Of a DNA stretch of 64,000 nt, positions 22,994-33,900 are shown in pieces (the stretch's first letter is position 1; each line of letters opens with the position of its first letter). The position numbers and the translations under genes were made by a program. Source of the stretch: Notospermus geniculatus (Eukaryota; Nemertea; Pilidiophora; Heteronemertea; Lineidae); NCBI GenBank assembly GCA_002633025.1, contig NMRB01001408.1:24279-88278 (forward strand). The letters run 5' to 3'. Under the pieces are notes generated by a model, which worked only from the letters and a program-made list of their open reading frames with translations, searched no databases and was not told the origin of the DNA.

Positions 22994-25900
22994 ATGCCAA
23001 ATGGTTTGTGCCACTGTTGCCGCGCGAGTGATGTAACCGCCGCGTGCAACATGTTCAAGGAAGAAAGTCATTTCGCCAGTTATACCACCCTCCATGGAGT
23101 TGGACGCGTTGCTGCCGTCAGGCCTTGGTACGGGAAGATATTTTGGATTATAGCCTGTGTCCTGGCTTGGACAGTCTTGTTGGTGCAACTCTATTACCTC
23201 GTATCAGAATATCGGTTGTTCAGCACCACTACAAATCTTCAGTTTTCTTCGGTAAGTACCGTATTGTATACATACATGTAGGCCTACTCTTCCTTCTGCG
23301 GTAGACAAAGAAAGAGAACGCAAAAATTCGACACAACGGATGATAATAGTGAGCTTCTGCAAGCGCCCGGGTTAGGCTCTATGACGATGTATCTACGGTA
23401 TTGTGTGAGTGCACCCAAACAATAGATACATGTAAACGTCGTATGGCCTAACCGGGCGCTTGCAGAAGCTCACAAGCTTCAAGCTTCTGCAAGCGCTGAG
23501 ACCTTATTGACAAACCCCACGTAACTTTCAAGGTGGCGCAAATCCTTTGTCAGGCTGACAGTGAACAATAGGGTTGTCCGCAAAAGGACAATAGTTTGCG
23601 CACTCCCGTAATTTACGGGAGCTTCGTGAATAAGGTCCCTGGTGGTAGGCCTATACCGGCTTTGGTATTAGGGAGGTTTCGCAAGCGCCCAATTAGGCCA
23701 TACGACGACGTTTATCTATTGTTTGGGTATATCCACACAATAGATAAACGTCGTCGTAGCGCCTAACCGTGCGCTTGCGAAACCTCCCTAATGTTTGATA
23801 ACGGACGAGCATCTCAAGTGAGAAGATTCCACGCATCGCTGTCCAGCGCACATCTGGCGTCAACAGCCGATTTTGCTCAGTGGCGATCAGATCGCTTGCG
23901 ATAACGCCTGTGCTGCTGTCTTAAGCTGGCGTTTAGCTGACACGCGGAATGTGGATTACGGAACGCGGAAGCGGAAAATGCAACGTATTTTCGCATACAA
24001 CATATCGCGATCCGCCGGGACTTCCGCGTCCCTATACCGCATTCCGGATGTCTGGTAAACGCAGCTTTAGGTATGTCTGCCTTCTGAACTGGCTCCAGGC
24101 AGGGAAATACAGCAGGGCTGTCTTTATTTCTCGCTTATAATACTTGATTCCTCCGTTCGCAGCCTAAAGACGGGCTTGAATTCCCTGCGTTGACCATCTG
24201 TGACTTCAACAGGATAAATGCAACCGCATTGGAAGGTAGGTACACTTCTATGATTGGAGTTGAAAAATTCGTAAAAATTCGTAAAAATGGCCCTAGCGTT
24301 CACACGGTTCAATCCTGATGGAGGCCAGGGGTGGCCGCATAGGAACTCCGCTAAGCGCTAGTGGAGCCCATCTGCCGATAGTGCTGTACATTTTTCCATG
24401 CATTTTAACACCCGGATAGGCTGTCGAAGCACCAGCGGAGTTTCTATGCGGCCACCCCTGTTCACTTGCTTTATTGAGGAGCCTGATAGCCTAGTGGTTA
24501 TCACGTCCGCTTAGCAAGCGACAGGTCCCGGGTTCGAATCCAGCCCGGGCCATATCATGGGATTTCATTCCCGGCTCTTCACGTCCGTCGCATGGGACAG
24601 TANACCGTGAGGGAACCGGCCGGGCACCGTACGAAATTGGCGAAAATCGGCCAAAATGTCTGTTTTTACTAGCCGTACGGGCCCTGGAGTGGATATGTGA
24701 CCTAGGCCGATTGTTGACGGGTCTTGCGATTACTCTCCACCAATTTTCACCGGGCGCCGTAGAATATGTGACCACACACACTGTAGACACGAAATTCGTA
24801 ATGGACCCGTACGGTCTCTGAAATCCACGGCAAGCCGCCGGTGGGGAAAATCGTACGGGGCCCGGTGGATATGTGACCTAGGCATACGGGGCTTAAGCCG
24901 TGGTGCCTTGTACCTTGTGTCTTTGCAAGGGCAAGTAAAATACCCCATCGAAGTGAGGAACATGAGTAGCTTGTGATGGCCTCCTCCGTACTTACCAGGG
25001 CCAATAATGCTATAGCGTCGGCCCTGACGGGAAAATGAAATACAAATACAAATACAATACTTGCTTTATTTTTATATCATGAAAAAGTCATGCGACCTGG
25101 GCCTACTGTCCTTCCCTTTTCATGGTGCAAAAACGGAAGTGAAGTGGCCTGGAAGCGACACCGTGCAGATTGGGGAGCGCGGTGGCATAATGGTTAGGGC
25201 CGTGGACTCATGATCGGAAGATCGTGGGTTCGATCCCCGGCCGTGCCACTCTGTAACTCTCAACTGGCCTGAAATGTCCATCGTGTGCGCTATATTGTGG
25301 CTGCCCTTTGGTTTCTACAGAAAGGTTTCTGAATCATAGGCTGGGGTAATAATGTGTGAAGCGCTTAGAGAGCGTAATACGCTATGAAGCGCTATATAAG
25401 AACTCGCCATTATTATTATTATTATTATTATTATTATGGCCTTGAATGCTCTTTAATAGACTACAATAAAATAATAAGCTTTATTTTCCGACCGTGAATA
25501 CATTTTCGGCAATAATGGAGTACTATGAACAAGAGGCCCGTGGGCCTTGCTCTCACCTGACCTTGATATCCACTTCCATGGTAGACTTGGGACAACAGCG
25601 ACCTTCGTCGTTTGATGACCATCAAGGAAATACATGTACACGTATATGGTATAGGTTGGGGATGTGATGGTTTCATTCAGCGATAATATACCCAGTGTTG
25701 TTTCGTCAGACAGACAGAAGATATTCAAGATAGAGTGGGAAATGATTGGGATATTTGGTTAGGAGGAACTCAAAATCATACTGATGACCTCAAGTGACTG
25801 TATACATGTATATTTCCAGAACTAAATATTCCTCGAAATGATACAGAACTTTTGGACTACCTGCTTTCTAGTTTCGACACAGTTTCTCATCGGAAAAACT

Positions 25901-28900
25901 ACACATGGAAAAAGATAAAATACCTTCACGAGAAATATGCCAAGTATTCCGGAAGGCAGTGGAATTTTAGCGAGTTCTTAGAAATAGCCTCGAAGAAGAA
26001 CCTCCACTCTTTCATCGGGAACTGTAACTACTGGCATAATCATGGTGTCTACCCCACCGATTGCTCTCGCGTCTTCGTCCACACCTTTACATCTTATGGC
26101 AGTTGTTTGACGTTCAATCACCTTGACAGTCCGTTTAAGGTGAATCGTGCAAAACGTGCTGGACCTGTCCATGGACTCTCACTGAGAGTTAAACTTGATC
26201 CGGATGAAATTGCTGGTAGGTGAAACATATTTTTTAAATAAAAGCCCATCAAAATATTTGATGTACACTACATATTGTGCTTTCGAATGATACCAATGAT
26301 ATCACCCACAAGAAAATCCGCTCGTTGCTTTGTCAAGGCTTGGGTCTCAAGCCCCCCCCCCCAAAAAAACAAAAACAGTATCAGCGTATTTGTCAGGACT
26401 GCAGGCCTATAGTACGCAGTCTACACCATCACGGTAATGCGTGACTGTACATTCGCCTGTACAAAATGTAGGGCCCAATTTTCAAAAACATTTAACTTCT
26501 TTAAAAAAACTTTTAATTGAAAAAATAGGCCATATTCATGTTCAACACACATAACTCGATATATTCAGGAAGAATTTTGAGGTTTTTTTCAATGCTGAAT
26601 TTACTATACACAATTCTGGAAAAAATGTATTTCGATGTGGTCTCACAGCACAGAATCACGGTATATCGTGATGGTGTAGACTGGTACGTTTAAACCATCT
26701 GGAGCTCGATGGGAGGACCCTTTGGTCAGGCAGTCCTTCGTATTGTTGGTGATGTCTGGCTATTGAAATTCGTTTTATTGACAGGAGACTTCCAGTCAAT
26801 CCCATGCCTATGCCTATGTTCAATTTCGAATCAAGGCCTATAAAAAAGCGTTGATAGCCAAACATTCTAAAAGTCAAAAAGGTTGACTTTGGTTAATTCA
26901 CGATTTGTCAGAAATGTCTATGGTTTACTTTACGAGGTTTAAAAAATCGGCCCAATGTGTGTTCGTAGGACCGTTAAGTAAACCCTAAGGTCATTGTTGT
27001 CCGGTTTACTGCCCGGTGTTTGACTGACGTACGCCCATCGAGCTGCAGATGATTTATAAACGGACTTTAGTCAAACACTGTACACGTAGCTATGGAGCTG
27101 AATGCATAATCCAATATGGCCACCAGGCGGCCATATTGGAACGCGCACCTAACTGATGTGGTGCGCCCTCTGCCCATATCACAATGCCTCCAAAATACGA
27201 AGTTGAAGGACAAATCAATGGTCATCCAACGTCCATGTATTTTAATTCATAACGATCTTTTCAAATAACCATGTCATATTGACAATGTAGGAACACTGAA
27301 TTCGGAGGTGATGGCTTATGGCTTGAGGATACTCGTTCACGAAAAGCACGACGTGCCACAAGGGGTCGAGGAGAGTGGTCACGTGATACGGCCTGGGTCA
27401 TTCGTCTCTGTTGGCATGAGGATGAAGAGGGTAAAACTACAATCTTACTCGAACTGTCGAGAAGTCTTGGCTTAGTTTTTCAATTCAGCGTTTCACTACC
27501 AGCGTTTAGCCCCTAGCGCTCGCTTTATGTAATGATCGGTATAGTGAACTCGCTACGGACAACATTTTCTCTATCCGTTTGTGTACACGTCACTAAACCG
27601 CAAAATTTGATGACCTAAATGTAGTCGGTTGCCTAAACGTGCGGGTGCGAAAGCTCTCTAATAATGATTGGGTCCGCTACTTGCATTGAATTGGGCCGTA
27701 GTGACACCTAGTGTTCAACTCGCTGACAGATCCTATTGGCGTCATTTTGAGGAGAAATTGGTGTCGTTACAGACACCCCTGACCAAACCATCAGAAGCAA
27801 TATACACGATGCACGTTCCACAATGTTCTTTCGTTGCTTCATCTTTCAGTACGTGGAGGAGGTTCGCCCATGGGGAGTTTGCGACACTTGGGGACAACGC
27901 GACGTCGTTTTCCCCACCTATTCCTTGAGCAGCTGTCGGCTGAAGTGTTTGGTGAAACACATCAGGAATAAGTGCGGATGCAATCCCTTCACCTTAGCCG
28001 GTACACCGGTCGGTAAGTGCACAGGGACTTGACGCGTACGGGGTATGATGTTTTCAGCCCCCACGAACAATGTCCCGGCCCGAGAAAAAATATAAAGAGA
28101 TTCTTTTTTTCTTTATATTTTTTCTCGGGCCGGGACATTGTTCGTGGGGGCTGACAACATCATACCCCGTACGCGTCAAGTCCCTGTGGGTAAGTGCGAC
28201 GTCGGTAAGGGACTAGCGTGTATATAGGCAACTCATGGAAGCGAATTTCACAGGAGTATAACTGACAAGAGCGGAGACGAAAGCAAAAACCCATGAAATA
28301 TTTTCTTCCGTTGTAACATTATTTACTCGATCACTTTCCATCTTTAACCCACGGATTGCACTTGGCACTTTCAGGGATGAGACCATGCGAATACTTCGAC
28401 GTCGTAAATTGCACCAACGCCGCGGTTCTTGAGTACAGACGAGCCGACGAGGCAGCCCTATGCGGCCTCTCGAAGTGTCAACCCGCCTGCGTATCAGTCG
28501 CCTACAGGTTGAGTGTCAGCACGGCAGATTTACTGAGTCCATGGCACAGAAAATTATTTCAGGAGCAATACAATTCCACAGGGTTCGTATAGAATATATA
28601 CATGTATGTCAGTACTAAAAGTTAAAATCTAAAGCATTAGATGTCCCGAGTTGCTGTTTATTGAATGCCGGAACCTTTCTTCTGCAGAGAAAACATAATG
28701 CAACTGGACATCAACTATTTAGACATGTCTATGGAAGAATACGTGCAAAAGAGGGCATCTACGGTCGTCAGTCTGTTAAGTAAGTGCGACGTTGACGTTC
28801 TGAGCCTTGATTTCACATCGTAAAGCTAGCCTCACACGAGGGCGGTTCTGACGGCGGTTCAAGACCGTGCTGAACCTCAGTGACACCGCCTAGGCACCCT

Positions 28901-29667
28901 GAGCTTGTTCGCCACTGACCGCCGTTGACCGCCACCTCGTCTTTGAAACTGTAGGCTTTTCAACATGTTTGAAATTTTGAATGTTTGAAGCGGTGGTGAT
29001 GCGGTTGTCAGCAAGGTAGACATCCGGTACAACTGCGGTCAAACGCGGTGTTAGAACGGTGATGTGCGGTGTTAACACGGTCATGTACGGTCCATATGCG
29101 GTCTATGAGGATATAGCGAGGTGGCCACAAGGTGCTGGGCGGCAATAACACGGTAGTTATTTTTTCTGCGGTTCTGAAGGGTTGTGGAAGGTGACAACAC
29201 GGTGATTCCCGGTTNAGGAGCAATACAATTCCACGGGGTTCGTATAGACTTTTTATAGGCTATACATGTATGTCAGTACTAAAAGTTAAAATCAAAGTTA
29301 AAGCGTTAATTAGATGTCCCGAGTTGCTGTTTATTGAATGCCGGAACCTTTCTTCTGCAGAGAAAACATAGTGCAACTGGACATCAACTATTTAGACATG
29401 TCTATGGAAGAATACGTGCAAAAGAGGGCATCTACGGTCGTCAGTCTGTTAAGTAAGTGCGACGTTGATGTTCTGAGCCTTGATTTCACATCGTTATTTA
29501 CTTATCGTAAATAAATTTCTTTTAAGCCAATCTTTTTATTCGTAGGTAACTTCGGAGGTCAGATGGGTCTGTGCCTAGGAGCAAGTGTACTGACATTAGT
29601 GGAAATCCTTGAATACATTACGTTGAAGTGCCGAATAATTAATGCTGACCTTGTGGTTCCGTGGTGA
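22994..29667 (+). CDS. DEG/ENaC (ASIC/FaNaC-like) sodium channel subunit, copy B, complete
   Basis: Eight exons: 22994-23251, 24163-24235, 25820-26215, 27291-27430, 27850-28012, 28375-28582, 28688-28779 (or 29361-29452) and 29546-29667. All phases agree and give 483 aa, normal for this family. Seen: a HG gating motif (TLHGVGRV, about residue 37), TM1 at about 50-72, FPALTICDFN, GSCLTFN, about 10 extracellular cysteines, and a pre-TM2 segment LDINYLDMSMEEY. TM2 is NFGGQMGLCLGASVLTLVEI, where GAS is the family selectivity filter. These channels are trimeric, amiloride-sensitive cation channels of the plasma membrane; the gating ligand (acid, peptide or other) cannot be read from sequence. Exon 6 uses a weak donor (GG/GTTCGT). 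Exon 7 is present twice, and a foldback sits on the exon 5 donor. Confidence 0.9.
23349..23473. mobile_element. Type I foldback element in block B, intron 1
   Basis: Outer arms GTGAGCTTCTGCAAGCGC and complement. The inner arms are more diverged than in the other type I copies. A 14-base fragment, CTTCTGCAAGCGCT, follows at 23482. Confidence 0.8.
23667..23792. mobile_element. Type I foldback element at the block A type II site
   Basis: Outer arms ATTAGGGAGGTTTCGC and complement. The flanks CGGCTTTGGTA and GTTTGATAACGGACGAGC are the same as those around the type II element 12666-12822 in block A. Confidence 0.85.
24326..24460. mobile_element. hAT-like MITE
   Basis: The ends are CAGGGGTGGCCGCATAG-type and complement. 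The interior CCATGCATTTTAACAC is shared, inverted, with copies at 51048-51179, 61230-61357 and 61480-61611. CAGGGG ends are typical of hAT elements, but no clear 8-bp target duplication is seen. Confidence 0.7.
24476..25058 (+). mobile_element. tRNA-derived SINE with 12-bp target duplication
   Basis: The 5' end has pol III A-box-like (TAGCCTAGTGGTTATC) and B-box-like (GGGTTCGAATCC) signals. The 3' end has an AAATAC tail. The repeat ACTTGCTTTATT flanks both sides (24464-24475, 25059-25070). The empty site is visible in block A near 13562. A single N lies at 24603. A tRNA gene is unlikely because the acceptor stem does not close. Confidence 0.85.
25172..25438 (+). mobile_element. tRNA-derived SINE, second family, (ATT)n tail
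   Basis: The tRNA-like head has A-box TGGCATAATGGTTAGG, B-box GGGTTCGATCCCC and a CAT triplet in the anticodon position. The tail contains GCGCTATATAAGAACTCGCC and about nine ATT repeats. Absent from block A. Confidence 0.8.
26407..27070. mobile_element. MITE (family of 2865-3134) interrupted by another element
   Basis: The left end CTATAGTACG is separated from its continuation TTTAAACCATCTGGAGCTCG by the insertion 26417-26683. The right arm is near 27031-27070. Absent from block A. Confidence 0.65.
26417..26683. mobile_element. TIR element nested inside a MITE
   Basis: The ends CAGTCTACACCATCACG and complement are flanked by GTACG on both sides (26412-26416, 26684-26688), so the insertion duplicated 5 bases of the MITE arm. 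AT-rich, no coding capacity. Confidence 0.7.
28020..28188. mobile_element. hAT-type foldback inserted in a 5' splice site
   Basis: A 169-bp near-perfect hairpin, CACAGGGACTTGACGCGTAC and onward with its complement, loop near 28105. The 8-mer GGTAAGTG lies on both sides (28012-28019, 28189-28196). That 8-mer is the exon 5 donor of channel copy B, so the donor is now present twice. An 8-bp duplication and CA...TG ends fit hAT transposition. Block A has the empty site (16367 onward). Confidence 0.9.
28583..29545 (+). repeat. Duplicated exon 7 segment of channel copy B
   Basis: The segment 28561-28825 (end of exon 6, its donor, intron, exon 7, donor) recurs at 29216-29497. Between the repeats is 28830-29214, rich in GCGGT words, ending at a single N (29215). 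The N makes an allelic misjoin as likely as a real duplication. Confidence 0.75.
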
Positions 29668-30258
29668 GCGAAGGAACGAGAGATGAGCGAAATCGAAGGG
29701 AAATGAAAGAAATACGTTGAAACTTTGCCATGAGTGCCGAATGTACAGTGAGATGTACTGCAATTACACTAGGGGTACGGTAGGCCTTGAAAAAGCCGGT
29801 TAACAAAGGCTTCACAAATGGATTGCGACCGTCAAGCCATCGTTAGCAACAGATGTACTACGGATCTATTGCGGATATCAAGGTCCAAATTGGTACAAGG
29901 ACAGAAAGAATGCGAAATTACATGTATAACACGTCTTCGTCTTTATTCATATTACAAGCGACGGTCATTACATCTTTGGATTCGAGAAAATGAAATCCAC
30001 TGTCGGACCATTGCGCCACTCTCATGAGAAATGTCTTGAATAATGAACAATCTAAGGAGTTCATCAGGCACTTATTTCACCTGAACTTTTGTGCCCATCG
30101 CCCGCTTGACCGGCGACGCCAGCGGCTTCTGACGTCATACGCACCAGCGTGAGTGCGAAATCATCGCAACCAATGGAGACCCTTGCCCACTGCCTCAATA
30201 GGTGTCACTAGTGGTTAAAACTATTGAAATGAAACCAACATCCTGATCCTGATTAATT
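29668..30258. other. Intergenic, nothing recognised
   Basis: A 69-codon open frame (29818-30027) has no recognisable domain. GGTGTCACTAGTGG near 30202 echoes the right end of the 11.0 kb element. Confidence 0.3.
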
Positions 30259-30649
30259 GTTCACGAAGTGACGTTATTTTCGTGCCAGATCATTTCTTGT
30301 CACACGGGTTTTTTCAGTTAATATTGCACCAACTGGTACGAAATTTCACTAATAAGTGCAATGTAACGCCAAATAAATGTCTCGTGTAGTAGAATTTACG
30401 TACCATTTGCGTTTTTTTCCAAAAATCGACACTTGTTTGTACAAAATAACGAGAGCATGCAAAAAAATCAGAAGAATACATCACCTTTACACAATGATGT
30501 GTATCTTTTCTTTTATTTACAAAGATTTTCTCTGTTTGGATGTAAGGACTTGTCCTGCTATCGATTTTTTTCCCGCTGCCAAAACCAAACATCTATTCCC
30601 GGCCCAGCAACTAACTACAGTCTCATGATCTGAACGTCACTTCGTGAAC
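30259..30649. mobile_element. TIR element
   Basis: GTTCACGAAGTGACGTT at the left and its complement AACGTCACTTCGTGAAC at the right enclose about 350 bp without a recognisable gene. CCAGATCAT and ATGATCTG extend the TIR after a short mismatch. Confidence 0.7.
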
Positions 30650-30955
30650 TTGGTCGCCACCAGGCTTGTTTCTCACACAAAAGGCGTCCATTGTATAGGA
30701 CCTGGCATGGTTTCGGTGTGCTGCCCTCTATCCTAGCTGGGATCCCCATTAGATGAGAATACCTGTTTGTTACTCACCAAGTAGAATGACTGTTTGATGG
30801 GGAAAGGTCAGGGCTGGACCTCTACTTCTAATCTACGAGATAATTCAAGTCTGCATTCAGTTTTACAAGAACTACAGTGAGGCACGGGCGTGCGGCCTGC
30901 CAAAGCCATACCGCCATATATCGGTCCCTCGGACTGCAGACACGCTGATGAGAGT

Positions 30956-33900
30956 TTATACCTTCAGGCAATCAAGTGTGAATTTCGCACCAGACCTCGC
31001 AACTGGACCACACAGCAGCACTCCAACATTCTTGTCGTCAACAAACAATGGTTGCTTCGAATACGTCTTTATCACGTCGTGGATTCTTACGAAGTTGTGC
31101 TTGCCTATCCGGTATTGGCCCTCCGCTATCGTCTCTATGCGAAAGTGTCGCACCCTATTGTCATGTAGGACAGATATGCTGTAATCGGAACCATGATGCT
31201 GAAGAAAATAATGATTTAGACATAATAATCAAGGTAGGCCTACATTTCGTGGAGGTAGATATGGTGTTGGTCGCATGAAATGGCTCAAGTGGGAAATTAG
31301 CCTTTAGCAGTATCACTGGAATGACCATCGAACATTCATTGGATAAACAAAGCATTCAGAATCACCTATATAGATTACCTTATTGAAACTTTCTCTCACT
31401 AAAAACTGATTTTGCTTGGCGTGCTTCTTGAGAAAATCTTCAGCCTCACTTCGTGACATGAGGCCAAAGTACCATGGCTGTTCTTTGTCGTCAAGCTTTT
31501 TATTTTTGTCCGATCTCGGGGTCTGCCACAGAAAGTCCGACAAGATTACGAGATGAAAGTGGGATAAAGATGTACCAGTCAGAAAATGACATATGCCCGA
31601 CAACGGGCCGATGGCGCCCGACTATTACGGACCGATGTCTGGTGTCCGTTGTTGTCGGACCGGTGTCATCTGCTGGCTGGGAGACAGAAAGTATTGTTCC
31701 AACGCTAATGTTTGCCAACGCGAGATGCAGCTACTATGGCACGCCAAAGCGGAATTTATTCAACCCTGTGAAAAACATGTCAACATTTGTGAAAAACATG
31801 TCAACATTTGAGAAACACATGTCAACACAACGAAATACCCGACAAGAATTTTTCAAACATGTGTCAACTTTCAAAAAACATTGACAACATTTTCAAACAT
31901 ATGTCAACATTTTTTTCGTTCAACATCTTGAAAAAATTTTTTCAACATTCAGTGACTTCTTGAAAAAAATCGTTCAACATCTTGAAAAAAATTTTTCAAC
32001 ATTCAGTGACTTCTTGAAAAAAATCGTTCAACATCTTGAAAAAAATTTTTCAACATTCAGTGACTTCTTGAAAAAAATCGTTCAACATCTTGAAAAAAAT
32101 TTTTCAACATTCAGTGACTTCTTGAAAAAAATCGTTCAACATCTTGAAAAAAATTTTTCAACATTCAGTGACTTCTTGAAAAAAATCGTTCAACATCTTG
32201 AAAAAATTTTTTCAACATTCACGTGACTTCTTGAAAAAATTCGTTCAACATTCACGTGACCAAAAAAGTCACATGACCAATTACTACCCTCTCACCCTAC
32301 CGGAGAATGAGCCATGCCCTGTTTGATATACCTGGAGCGAGGTTGACCATGCGGGGTTTGTAAAAACACCGAATCGAACCGGATCGGACCGAACATTCAC
32401 ATTTCTTTCTAAACGCAAGAATATGAATTGTAATGAATTAGAAATAAAAATAAAACGCAAATTTACACTTTTAACGTTGCATTTTGTTCGAAATCTACCG
32501 TCTGAAACACGTGGGCCTATCCTGTGGCACAACGACGGCAAGCACAGTAGCGCCAGGGGTGTCGACGGCATATATTGGAACAAGCTGCTGACATTAGCCT
32601 GGCTTTGAACAACAGCCAGAATCGGAGTTCATTCATAAAAAAATCAATTATCTCCCCGATAATGCGCAATATCTGTTCATTATATCCCATAAACATATAA
32701 GAAATAGCGGTTAAACTCCATAAAAAGCCAAAGCCAACTCCGATTCGGTGCAAAATCGTCCCGGTTCGGTCCGATTTGGTCCGATTCGGTGTTCTTACGA
32801 ACCGACCATGCGGTACTTCGGTTGTGTCACGCGCCATGAACATCTCCCGCCAAGCATGCCAAGTATCAAAACACTGGTCAAGACTTGACTCAAGTGCATC
32901 ACTGTACATGACGTACCTATATGTGGGAGCCATTGAGCAGTTTAGTGAATTTCAATAGCCATGAACAACCGAAATCGAGTAAATAGAGATGAACTGACAA
33001 GGCTGACAAATGCCAGCGATTTTGACGATTTGCTCAGAGATCTCCGTCGGTCATGCTCGGGTGCACCGGCGGAGGTCCGTGATCTCGTCTCACAGGTGGT
33101 ATCCCACCCGGCAGTGGACCAACTGGTGAGAGTACACTTCAGCAGCAGTAGTACTACTAGTAGCGTTTGTCGGCCCACCACCACCACTGGAACCGGTAGG
33201 CCTACCACTGCTGGTCTTGGACTTGCTTCCGTGACTACCGGTAGCGCAAGCAGTGCCAGTGCCAGTATGCCTACTAGTGGCATCAACGAGGAACTTGCCC
33301 GGGCATTTCGGCCCACAGGAGGCTTCGGATTTACTGGTAGAAGCAGAAGAAATGGCCGAAAAAATGCTCCTGCCACCACTTCCACCATGTCCACTCATCC
33401 ACCAATTCCCAGAGCGGAAAAGGCCAAAAAAGGTATGATTAGCTCTAGCTGTTTATAGTTGCACTGTTATTCTTGCACTGTCACTAGCACTACCGTACCG
33501 GTACTGTGGTACTAGGCGTAGGCCTATAGACCTACTGGTAGGCAAGGCCTTGTTCTATGAAATTTATTGGCCTAATTTATTGGCCAACGTCCAGGACTTG
33601 GCCCCTAATATTACGTTGAGTAATAAAGTGACAGTAAGCAGACCTTGGAAGGAATTGTTTGGCGGCAGACTGAAATAGGTTTACCGGTATATCATTTGTT
33701 TTATAGTAAAGACAATCCAGAGGGATATGATTTTGTTGGATGCAATGATGACAACAAAGCCAGTGGACAAGCGCTTGTTTTACAACTCAGGGAGGGTGGC
33801 AAACTGCGTTAAGATTGACACTTCGATGACAGCGGGTGACGTCACGGCTATGGTCATGAGCTTCTTCAGTGAAAAGCTGCAACATCTTCCTGATCCGAAG

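Noticed and set aside
24476-24550. Possible tRNA gene
   Set aside because: A- and B-box-like signals are present, but the acceptor stem does not pair and a long tail with target duplication marks a SINE.
25172-25245. Possible tRNA gene with CAT anticodon
   Set aside because: It is followed by a SINE body and (ATT)n tail; no clean cloverleaf.
31960-32226. 88-codon frame with 18-residue repeats (and its mirror at 45513-45734)
   Set aside because: It arises from 54-bp TIR subrepeats; it appears mirrored in the other TIR and has no start context or splice signals.
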